This document shows positions 8,315 through 18,400 of a DNA stretch of 64,000 nt, piece after piece; position 1 is the stretch's first letter; each line of letters starts with the position of its first letter. Position numbers and translations under genes: made by a program. A model generated the notes under the pieces. That model worked only from the letters and a program-made list of their open reading frames with translations. It was not told where the DNA came from and made no database searches. The stretch is from the NCBI GenBank assembly GCA_011032825.1, contig JAADJZ010000006.1, forward strand, positions 1,798,001-1,862,000, written 5' to 3'. This DNA is from Massariosphaeria phaeospora (Eukaryota; Ascomycota; Dothideomycetes; Pleosporales).

Positions 8315-10822
8315 ATGGTCAAGGCGGACGCGACTCAAAACTACTACGCCGACCTGGGCGTCTCGCCGCACGCAGACGAAACTGAGATCCGTAAAGCTTT
8401 TCGGCAGGCTGCCCTCAAATGCCATCCCGATCGCAATCCAGGGCGTGAGAATGAGTGTGTTCCAGCGTTCCAGCGCATCCAGACTGCCCATGAGGTGTTG
8501 AGCGACGCAGCTCAGAGGGCCAAATACGACAACGAGCGCAAGAAGTTCCGGAACCTCAATATACCACCGTTCAACCCTAGTAACCCCCGAACCCGCCCGC
8601 CGCCGCCACATCGAAATGCCTATGCAACGACGTCGCCGAATAATCCTTACTTCCGGCCTCCTCCTCCCAAAGCCACACCACAGCGGCCTCCTCCCCCCAA
8701 AACCACTCCACAGCGGCCTCCTCCTCCAAAAGCCGCTCCGCAGCGCCCTCCTCCGCCTAAAGGTCCACCGCCGCGCCCTCCCCCTCCGCAGAGCCATCCA
8801 ACTTACACATATGACGAGCGGTTCGCCAACAAGAATTTTTGGCCTCCGCCTCCGCCCACGGCTCAACGACCAGACAAGAAGGCCAAAGACGCAGAGGATC
8901 GCGCGAACGTTGCCAATGCGTGGAAGAACTTGAGGTCAAAACACAACAAGGAGACGCATCCGCCAAATGCAAACAACCCGAATAATCCAAACGGTGCGCC
9001 GTTCGGCCGTGCCACAAGCACGAGGGTGCCGTCATCGAGAAAGGGCTTTGATCCTGGGACGCCAGGTGGTGATGAAGGCCAAGCACGTTCCGCCTACCGA
9101 TCAAATTACCAGCGCCCCGCGCCGTCTCCGCCGCTGTTTGACCCCGACGGGCAGGCGGAGGGCCACGATGTACCATATGCTGAAGGCAATCGAGTACGTA
9201 CTCCATACTTCTCTGCAGCTGCAGGAGAGCGAACGTCGAAGTTTGGCGAAGGTACATCGCGGTCTGCGAGCATGCGCAACTCGCCGACAACCCCCCATCG
9301 GCCCAAATCATCCACGGATAGTGGCTCTCCTTCCGATTCCGGACGGAGGAAGCAGCGGGCTTCGTACGGCGGTCATAACCCAAACCTCTTCGGCCAGATG
9401 CGCTCAGACTCTAGCGACACTGAGTCTGAGTCTGAGGTGTTCCAGAGCGAGTCCAAGAAGCGGGGTGCTCCCGCGCCTAAAGCCAATCCGGATCATCAGC
9501 AGTGGCCATTTGGGGCACTCCCTCCGGGAGGGTTTGGTACCAGAAAGCCGGCTACTACACCCGATGCATTCAAAAGTAAGAGCGAGGAGAACATCAACCT
9601 GAAATTCTCACCATCAGATTGGCATGGAAAATTCAAGGGCGCCCCAGAGTACTTCGCGCCTAGCAATATACGGAAAGGGTCCTCAAGCAAGAGTAGGACA
9701 TCTCCAACTCGTGGCAGGCCTTCTCAACGTGCAGCAGCAGAAAAGAACCAACCATTTCGTCAGTCCCAGCCACCTCCACCTGTGTCGCCTATGTCACCAC
9801 CTCAGTCGTCATCGATGCCACCACCTCCGCCACAGCCACCGCTAAAAACGCCTACCGCGTTCCCGTCTGGAGCTGGTAGCTTTCCTCGCCAGTATACGTT
9901 CAGTGAAGAAGATTGGTCGGAGACGTTCAAGGAACCAAACTGGGTGTTTGGGTCGACCGTGAAAGAGACTTCACCGCGCCGTGGGCCCGCTTCCACCAGA
10001 CGCCCGAAGAACCCTGTCCGCAAGCCGACACTAGCATCTGCTGGGAATGTTGGCGCGGGTGGCCAAAATGAGAGGTCCAGGCCCAAATTCCAGGCAACCG
10101 CTGAAGAAGCGACGTTCGGGGATGAGGACGCTATGGACATTGATACCAGTACACCACCAGTTGAGAACGTGACAGCTACGGGACTTGGAGACAGAACAGC
10201 GTTCGCGTCAGCCCCAGATCATACAGCAACTGGAATAGGTGGATTTTCCAATGGTTTTACCCCTGCAAAGTCGTCGACTCCAAACTCTCAACTCCCTGAG
10301 CCGGGTCTTAACGGGATATTTGCCTTAGGAAACGTAGAGCCTCTTCAACCTTCTGCGGGCAGTGGCGGTCTCTCTGGGATCGGTGTTCTGAAAGACACAT
10401 TGCCTTTCAAGTCACAGCCTTCCAGCTCTCATCCTACCAAGCCAGCCACAGCGCAGAAGCTAAAGTACCCGAGTGTTCCTGGACCCCCGCCACTGCCAAC
10501 TACTATAAGTCTAGAGTCAGCAGACTATTATTTCACACAAATGGAGGGCTATGTTCGGCAATATATGGAGTACAACAAGACGATGACGGCACATTTTGCG
10601 TCTCGCAATGCCGAACTTGAGGGACTGGATAATGCCTTCATCCACAGCCGCGGCGAGACGACGCAGAAGCTCGGGTTCGCCAGCTACTTGAACAGGATGA
10701 AAGAGGACGAGGAAATATTAACAACATGGAGGGTGGCGCAAGAGATGCACATCAAGACCATGGAGAAATGCGAGGAGATGCGCAACAAGACGATCAAACT
10801 GTACTCCAATCCAGTAAACTAG
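8315..10822 (+). CDS. J-domain (DnaJ/Hsp40) protein with long proline-rich, disordered middle
   Basis: Residues about 10-75 form a J domain: YYADLGVSPHADETEIRKAF, then KCHPDRNPG with the HPD tripeptide near residue 36, then HEVLSDAAQRAKYDNER. This motif stimulates the ATPase of Hsp70 partners. Residues about 95-165 are tandem PPPPK-type repeats (KATPQRPPPP and variants). The middle is Ser/Pro-rich and probably disordered. The last 120 residues look helical and ordered (ESADYYFTQMEGYVRQYM through TMEKCEEMRNK) and are likely a client or partner module. I chose the ATG at 8315 (context CACCATGG) over an in-frame ATG at 8168 because the J domain should begin near the N-terminus. The protein is 835 aa in a single exon. 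It lacks the zinc-finger and C-terminal domains of type I/II Hsp40s, so it is a class C J-protein. Its specific role is unknown. Confidence 0.85.
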   Translation: MVKADATQNYYADLGVSPHADETEIRKAFRQAALKCHPDRNPGRENECVPAFQRIQTAHEVLSDAAQRAKYDNERKKFRNLNIPPFNPSNPRTRPPPPHRNAYATTSPNNPYFRPPPPKATPQRPPPPKTTPQRPPPPKAAPQRPPPPKGPPPRPPPPQSHPTYTYDERFANKNFWPPPPPTAQRPDKKAKDAEDRANVANAWKNLRSKHNKETHPPNANNPNNPNGAPFGRATSTRVPSSRKGFDPGTPGGDEGQARSAYRSNYQRPAPSPPLFDPDGQAEGHDVPYAEGNRVRTPYFSAAAGERTSKFGEGTSRSASMRNSPTTPHRPKSSTDSGSPSDSGRRKQRASYGGHNPNLFGQMRSDSSDTESESEVFQSESKKRGAPAPKANPDHQQWPFGALPPGGFGTRKPATTPDAFKSKSEENINLKFSPSDWHGKFKGAPEYFAPSNIRKGSSSKSRTSPTRGRPSQRAAAEKNQPFRQSQPPPPVSPMSPPQSSSMPPPPPQPPLKTPTAFPSGAGSFPRQYTFSEEDWSETFKEPNWVFGSTVKETSPRRGPASTRRPKNPVRKPTLASAGNVGAGGQNERSRPKFQATAEEATFGDEDAMDIDTSTPPVENVTATGLGDRTAFASAPDHTATGIGGFSNGFTPAKSSTPNSQLPEPGLNGIFALGNVEPLQPSAGSGGLSGIGVLKDTLPFKSQPSSSHPTKPATAQKLKYPSVPGPPPLPTTISLESADYYFTQMEGYVRQYMEYNKTMTAHFASRNAELEGLDNAFIHSRGETTQKLGFASYLNRMKEDEEILTTWRVAQEMHIKTMEKCEEMRNKTIKLYSNPVN

Positions 10823-12356
10823 GGGTCCAATTGCACGGCTGTATTGACATGGTTAGGTTTAGCATTGACACAGACACGTTTTATAGCCCCCCCAAGAAGA
10901 GAAAGCTCGAGCGTCCCTCTGAGGCGTGCAACGAGGAGGATAGCAGATTTGAGAAGTCGCCATCGCCCGCTTCAGGAGGTTTGACGACTAGTACGGAGGA
11001 CACTGGTACGGCTGCGACAGCATGCGCTTCAGGTGGACAATCTCAAGGGTTATTCGACACGTAGTCTAGTGGGGAGCCTCTGACGCAAAAGAGCAGACTC
11101 GTTTGATCGAGTAGATATGGAAGGGTCCCTTTCGCGGTGTTTGGCGCAATGAGATACCCCCTTTTGACGGCATTTATCGTGTGGTCTTGGATGTCGGTCA
11201 GCCAGTTTGCGCCTCTGAGGATTTGGTTCTTTCTGGAGGATGGGATCGTTGGTTATTTGCACGAGCACGGCAAGCATGGCATGTACCTCGCCATATATAG
11301 CGGAAAGCGAGATACTGAAGCAAAGAGCTGGGTACTACGTCGTATCTACTTCTCTCGAATATACCCTATTATGAAAATTCTGCACTGGTATACTTGTTCT
11401 TCTTGAAAGCCGCGGTCAATGTTGAATAATGGTACCGATGCTGTTCTGTCAGATCGGACCCGCACCACCGGAGCCATACCTCGACCGATAACATGACTTG
11501 TGCAGTAACTCCTCACTTACGTACTTGTACCTCCCTCCCGCAAGCGTCGCCAACACCCAACTTTGCCTATAGCATGCTGTTGGCAAAGTACTGAGGAATC
11601 CAACAACGGAGCGGCTGCCCTAAGACGCTTGTACCTGGAGCAGTGCGCCGGTGTGGTGCTTAGCTTATTGATGGCTTTGGTTGGTGACCGGGCAAGGCGA
11701 TCTGTGCGATCAACGGTGCCGTTATTGAAGGTACGTGTGTAGAGGCTTTGGTTTTGGTGCACTGGCATACAGTTACACTATCTAACGATGTTCTTTTGAG
11801 ACGGCTTAACGGGCTCTCTGTTTCTGGAGCACGAATCGCCTTGTACGATCTAGGTAAGCCCCAACGAGCTAAAGCTAGTGTGCACCAACGGGGAGTGTGC
11901 AGCGGGGGCTTGCCGCTGGTCGGACTTTTTGGGCTGAACAAGGGCGAAACGACACGACGCAGGCTGACAAGAACGGGGCCAACGGTGGACAACGACATGG
12001 CTTCTTTCTCCATTCATTCCCACCCACCTACTCTGCACGCTCACCCCCTCTAGCTACTGCCAAAGACGTGTGCTCAAAGTGTTCCGTTTTGTCCCGTCGC
12101 CTTGTGGCATCTCGACCCGGATTCGGGAGTGGGAAACGGCGCCGGTGCCGTGGTTCGACCTTCCCGGCGGGCGGTACCGGTACCTGGCTGAGGGCGCATA
12201 CGACGAAGACCACGAACACCCATCCATGCCACGACTCTGACTCCTTCTCGACCTGCCGACTCGCCGCGCATACCTTCGACGCCCCCATTCGCGACCGACA
12301 CTCCCTTTCGACACGATTCTGCCGGAACCCAGCCTCGCTGAGGGTGTCGCGAAAGG
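10823..12356. other. Intergenic, no gene recognised
   Basis: About 1.5 kb. A short open frame at 11137-11406 has hydrophobic stretches but no start context, repeats or motif that I recognise. The final 350 bp are C/T-rich and are likely promoter and leader of the next gene. Confidence 0.45.
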
Positions 12357-14462
12357 ATGCCGGCCGATGGCTTGGAGAGTGCGCCAATGTCGCCGTGGCG
12401 GGCGTCGGGCGGGCTGTGGAGTGCCGTTCTACAGTGGGCGATGAGCCGGAGGGGCAGGATGGTGCTGTTTAGCTCCGTCTTTGTGTTTGTGCTGCTGGCG
12501 GTCATGGGCGCAAGGAGCTCCGAGGTGGGTTGTTCTTCTTCCGGTGCGCGCATGCAGCAGGACCGCTGTCGAAGCAGCTTCGCAGACAGACCCAGAAGCG
12601 TACCTTAGGATCGAGCGACTTGATGCTGACAAGGGCCATAGACGATAACCTCGCGCTACCAATCTCTCTCTTCGGACTACCACTACCATCTCCCGTCATG
12701 GCGGCCTCACCTCCCCAACCTACCCTCGATCATCGCGTCGCCCCTCAAGCCCTCGAGTACTACCATAGAGCTAGAGAACGGTGAGATCAAGTATGTCCCC
12801 GTGGGTCTGACCAAAGCGACGCCAAACTTCCACCTCCTCATGCCCGCGCTCGATGACAGCCCCGAATTCTGCAAAACCACGCTCTCGGCCATGCTGCTGA
12901 ACTATCCGCCGCCCACTATAATCAATCTCTACCAGAAGTTCGCCTCACAAGCAGACCGGGAGCAGGAAACACTAAGGAGTACACTGCACTACTTGTCCAA
13001 CAAGAAACTGGTCAAGGATGAGGACATGGTGCTGATAGTCGACGGGCACGACACCTGGTTCCAGCTGCCGAGCGACGTTATGATTCGCCAGTATCAGATT
13101 GTTCTGGCTGATGCAAACACCAGGTTGATGACGCAGTATGGCAACAATACGCAGAACGTGCAGAAGCACAACCAGACTATACTTTTCGGAGCGGCCAAGG
13201 TCTGCAAAGGGGACGACCTGGCCTGCAAGCAGATGCCGGATTCGGTACTTCCGAGCAATATATATGGGACAAAGACGGGGAAGGAGATCGCTCTGACGCC
13301 TGCAAAATACCTGGATGCGGGCACGCTCATGGGGCCTGCCCAGGATTTGAAGAAATTATTTGCGGCCGCTGTGAAGAAGTTTGAGCGAGAGCAAAGTCAG
13401 GCTGCCACCGTGCAGTCTATCATGGCCACCATCTTTGGCGAGCAGGAACTGGCGCGGCGGAACGAACACAAGGGGACGAAGCCCGCGTCGTCTTCGAAGT
13501 GGGTCGACTGGTTCGGTGGACAGGCGGGAGAGCCGGAAGATGCAACTCCGAAGACAAATGCCGACCAGGAAAATACTTGGGAACATGAGTTTGCAATCGG
13601 CCTCGACTACACTCACACGCTTTTCCAGTCTGTCATATATTCTGCCGAAGACGAGCTTGTTCCCCTCCCACACGACAACTCGACTGATCTGTCCAAGTAC
13701 CACCACGACGGCACCCCGACCCCCGCTCTCAAAATACCCACAGCCCTCCAACGGGCCAAACCCCCGTTCTGGACGCCCGACCTATCTAACAACAACCCCT
13801 CTCCAAACGAGAAACCCGCATACATCGACAAGCTAGAATTCGACAAAGACATCGACCACCTCAAGCCCCGCGACACAAAATGGGAAGACATCAACCTCAT
13901 CCAAAACACCTACACCGGCGCCATCGCCGCCGCCCTACACCTCAACGTCCCTCTAACAAAAACCTCCGCAAAAGCCGCCGCGCACGAAGCCGGCCCATCC
14001 GCAAACCTCAGCTACCCGACCCTCTGGCACGCGCCCTACTCGCGCGCCCTCCTCCGCAAATACATCCGCGCGCGACAATCGCCGCTAGGCGCGCACGCCG
14101 CGGCCGTGGGCGGCGATCGCCAGTGGGACCAGCGCGGCGGGCGCGGCGGCATCTGGACCGAGGCGGCGAACCTGTGGCTGCCGTGGGGCGAGGTCGACGG
14201 CGTGTGCGGGGCGCTGCAGCAGCTGAAAGACGTGTTTGCGGACGATAAGGGCGTGTGGCTGCATGAGAAGGAGCAGGATGCTGAGAAGAAGCGGTTGGAG
14301 GAGGAGCAGGAGTTGAGGGATAGGATTGTGGAGGAGGCGAAGAAGCAGGAGGAGGATGAGGAGAAGAAGAGGAAGAAGAAGGAGAAGGAGGAGAAGATGA
14401 AGAAGGCTAAGGAAGATGGCGGGCAGAAGAAGGCGCGGAGACGGAGGGTGTGGGCGGGTTAG
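12357..14462 (+). CDS. Type II membrane protein resembling a PLOD/procollagen-type glycosyltransferase
   Basis: Exon 1 (12357-12524) encodes a 34-residue cytoplasmic segment and a single membrane anchor at about residues 35-51 (MVLFSSVFVFVLLAVMG). A 117-nt GT-AG intron (12525-12641) joins in phase 0 to exon 2 (12642-14462), giving 662 aa. The lumenal part has LIVDGHDTWFQLPSDV, an acidic D-x-x-D site like the nucleotide-sugar/metal site of lysyl-hydroxylase-like glycosyltransferases. Further on are the motifs LFGAAKVC and KYLDAGTLMGPAQDL, which resemble their 'KxLF(S/G)AE' and 'YLNSGxxxG' blocks. The topology suits a Golgi/ER enzyme. The last 70 residues are an extreme Lys/Glu helix followed by a basic end. 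The family assignment is by motif resemblance only; substrate unknown. The alternative is an uncharacterised fungal-specific membrane protein. Confidence 0.7.
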
Positions 14463-15453
14463 CCCAGTCCAGTTTTGTTCGGTTCGGTTCGGTTCGGTTC
14501 GGTTCACTGCGCTATCATATCATATCCGATCTATCTTGTTCCCTCGGCGTTTTTCTATGTACATCTTACCCGGAGCTGCATTTTAGACGGAGTTTTTAGC
14601 TAGTCTTTTGTCATTATCTACTGGCGTCACTTTCTTGCAAGACGCCCTTCTGCTAGGGAAATACATACATAGATAGGTGTTTCATGGGGTGGGTATTTAG
14701 CTTAGATATCCGGAATCTATTGTTTGATGTGTTAAGAGGCTTTAGCGTGTGAGTGGGTGACTGAGTGAGTGGTTGAGTGGTTGAGTGGGTGCTAGTAATG
14801 TGGATGGCGAGTAAGTGGTGGCTGATTGATTGGGTGATTGATTCTTGTTGGGGAAGACGCTGGTGGTGATGGTGGTGGTAGGGAGTAGTCGGGCTACGGT
14901 ATCGGAAGGAAAGAATAGAGAGAGAGTGTGGGTATGTAAGCTTGAAAAGGAGAGAGATAGCTGGAGGTATTATGCTGCTGCGCTATGCTGGATATATAGG
15001 TAGCTAGGAAGGTAGGGAAGACAGGTACGTAAGTAGACTGGTAGCTGTATGTAAGTAGCGCTTTAGAAAATACAAGCCATACGAGCGAACGATGGACCGT
15101 GGAGTCATGTCAGTCACATATGCATACATGCAAAACAATTCTTTTGAACACTTTTTGGAATTTTCTAGTGTTTTCTAAATACTTTCCATGTGGGTGTGGG
15201 TGTTCTTTCGAATACTTTTTGTGTGGTTTTGGGTTTTGTGTGGTTTTCGAATACTTTTTGTGGTTTTCTGGGGTTTTTTCTTCTCATCGTTCGTTCTTGT
15301 TTTTGCTTGGACCTAATAATCCACAGCAAATCCAATCCAACGCTGTCCTATCCCATGCTATCCTTTCCTATCCTATTGTCCATCTACCCAGACTTTTCTC
15401 GTCGTCCGTCCAGATAGAGTCGCAAATCCACGCACCACCGATCCCCCAACTCC
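14463..15453. other. Intergenic between convergent genes
   Basis: Low-complexity G/T-rich sequence with GAGTG/GGTTGAGT-type imperfect repeats at about 14750-14850, and T-rich repeats (TCGAATACTTTTTGTG-like, twice) at about 15205-15265. No gene is supported. It contains the 3' ends of two convergent transcription units. Confidence 0.6.
14477..14505 (+). repeat. GTTCG pentanucleotide microsatellite
   Basis: About six tandem copies of GGTTC lie just after the stop codon of the preceding gene, within its 3' UTR. Confidence 0.9.
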
Positions 15454-18400
15454 TCAAAGTGCTTTAGCATCATCCAGCTCCTTGTTGAACCAAACCGCAA
15501 AGTCCCCGCAACGATTGAGGAAAGCCGGAAGGTCTGCCTCGTACCTATCCTCCAACGCCTTCGCAGGCACCGCCCCGCCATCGATCTTCGCCACGAACCC
15601 GACCACCGCAGATACCGCCTCGCGGCACTCGCCCACCAGCTGGCCAATGTCCCACATCTCCGTCTGCGTCGCCTCAGAGAGTGCGCGGAACGCGATGTCG
15701 TGCTTCTGGGTCTCTGCGTCGGTGGCAGCGTCGTCCTTGGCCTTCTGGAGCTGCTTCAGCGCGGGCAGGTTGGTCTGCTGCAGCGCGTGCAAGCGGTTGG
15801 GGCAGGCGGCGAAGCGGGAGCACAGGTCGACGGAAGCGCACACTTGGTCGGTAATGCGCACAGCGTCCTCAACTTTGGCCTTGTCGAGCCAGTTCCGGTG
15901 CAGGAAGACTTCCTCGCGCAGTGTGGTGTAGATCCGTTTGGCGGCGTTTCGCAGCTCGAGCGTGGCTTCTCGGGTTGTGCGCCTCTTGCAGCTCAGGTCC
16001 CGGGTCAAAAGCAGCGTGAGTGAGTGGGCCATGTCGTGCGGCTCGGAAATGCCTTCGGATGTGAGGACAACTTGGACTGCTGAGCTGATCCGGGAGAAGT
16101 GGTCTGGGTTGTTTGGATCAATCTTAGGCATGAAGGCGAGACGAAGTTCGCCGTCCGCCAGGGCGGCGCGATGGACCATCCAGCGAGGCAGTTTTTGCTG
16201 AATTGAAGCAGGAACTTCTTGCTGGGCTGGAGCGGGCACCTCTTTCTTCAGCGGAAGAGGCACTTCCTCCTCAATTGGAGGAGGCGCTTCTTCCTCAATT
16301 GGATGAGGCACTTCCTGCTGTGGACGAGGCACTTCCTGCTGAGGTGACGAAAGCACTTCGTGCTGAACCGGAGAAGGCTCTTCAGGCCGGACGACTTGCT
16401 CTTTCTCATCCACCTCATGCGCTCCTCCCAGCGCCTTCTTGATCTTCCCTTCCATTGTCTGCATCATGTTTGTCTGACCCTTAAGAACCCCTTCGATTTG
16501 TGAAACCGAAGTCTTGAGTTTCTCATGTTCCTTTGGGATTTCCGAGAGTTGGAGCTTAACATAATTGATGTCGTTTTGCATGCCGTCCATCCTAGACTCG
16601 AAACAGGTCCTGAAGTCACCGATCAAGCTCACTATCGATTCGTACTGAGATTGCGTCATGCTCTCAGCAGGGTTCTTGGCGCTGGTACTCTCTTTGGAGT
16701 CCTTCTGGATGATGGTCTCTTCTTGAGGCGCAGAAGCCACGCTCTCGGCAGACGTCTGATCACTGGTACTCTCCACGGAGTCCTTCCGGATCACGTCTTC
16801 TTGAGGCATAGCAGCCTTGCTCTCGACAGGGGTGCCCACGTCAGCCTCTGGCCCAGGACGGGGCGTTGCCAACTCATTGGGCGTCTTGATGGATACAGCT
16901 GGAACCGCCACTTCAGCTGGACCCTTGTGTCCTTCCTTCGTGGCCTCCACGATAGGCTTCGTACCTGCCGACTCATCTGGGACCTGTACTGCCGATTTGG
17001 TGTGAACAGGCTGGAGATCCGGAGAAATCGTCTCAGAGGACACCACTTCGGCGGTGCTCTCGACGGTGACCTTCACATCGGAGGCTGCTTCAGACCTAGG
17101 CTTCGCCGCCTCAACAGGAGCGTTGACGGTTACAGCGGGCGTCGCCTCGGTAGGTGTGGAGTTACTAACAGTACGCGGAGGCATCGCGCTCAACTTCGTA
17201 TCAGGCGGTTGAGATGGCTCGGGATCACTATCGGGCCCGACCATCTTCAGCTTTTTCTCCATTGTTTGACAAAGGTTGATAACCGATGGATCCTCCCTTA
17301 ACTCCAACCCCTCCATTTCGTGAGTAAGTTGCGAGTTCGACGTCATGGGGGGAGAGTTCTTCCTTAGCTCCACCCCATCCATTTCTGCAGGAAGCTGCGC
17401 ATTCGATGTTGACTCTCTTAGACCATCCGTTGCTGAAGGAAGCTGCGCATTTGATGATGGGTCTGGGGAACAATCCATTGTCTCGTTGACCTTTTCCGAT
17501 GCGCTGGGCATAGATTCGTCCTTTGGCTCCAGACCATCTGTAAGCCCCATTGTCTCGTCGACCTTCTCCGATGCGTTAGGGGTAGAATCTTCCTTTGACT
17601 CTGAGCCGTCTAGAATCCCCATTGCCTCGTCGAACTCTTCCGGTGCAGAGAATATGAGAGGCCACCCCTGGTGCAGAAAGGTCGCCCAGCTCGCCCAGTC
17701 GTTGGTAGCGTTCCAAAGCTCAAGCTTCGTAACGCACTCCTCGAAGACCATCAAGAGTTTTGGGTGATCACCATGTGATTTTTCCATGAGCCGATCCGAT
17801 AGTTCGCGGTGGTGTACGTTAATAAATTGAGACTGGACGCGATAGGTCACATACTTGCTGGGTATGTTGTCGTCCACATTCTTGATCATCTTAACCCACG
17901 CCATACGCAGCCGCCCCATCAGCTCGATGAACCCTAGTTGCGGTGCCGCCTGGGGTTTGTTTGCGGTGAAAAGTTGTGCTAAATCGACCCGCGGGGTTGA
18001 TTGACGCATCACATTGTTCCTGAGGGTAGAGCCCGATAGAGAAGCTGCATTACCCGTCATCGAAAGCCCGGAAGTCGATCCGTTGCTGGAACAGCCAAAC
18101 GAAGAAGCCGGACTGCCTGTCACCAAAGGCCCGGAAGTCGATCCGTTGCTAGAATAGCCGAACGAAGAAGCCGGACTGCCTGTCACCATAGACCTGGAAG
18201 TTGATCCCTTGCTGGAATAGCCGAACGAAGAGACCGGACTGCCTGTCATTAAAGGCCTAGGAGTCGACCCGTTGAGGGGATAACTGAAGAGAGAAGCCAG
18301 ACTACCTGTCATCGTAGGCCCGGAAGTTGACCATGGTGAGGCAGGAGTCGGGCCGGCGCTGAGTAGATTGAGTAGTCGGACGGTATCATTATGAGGTGTA

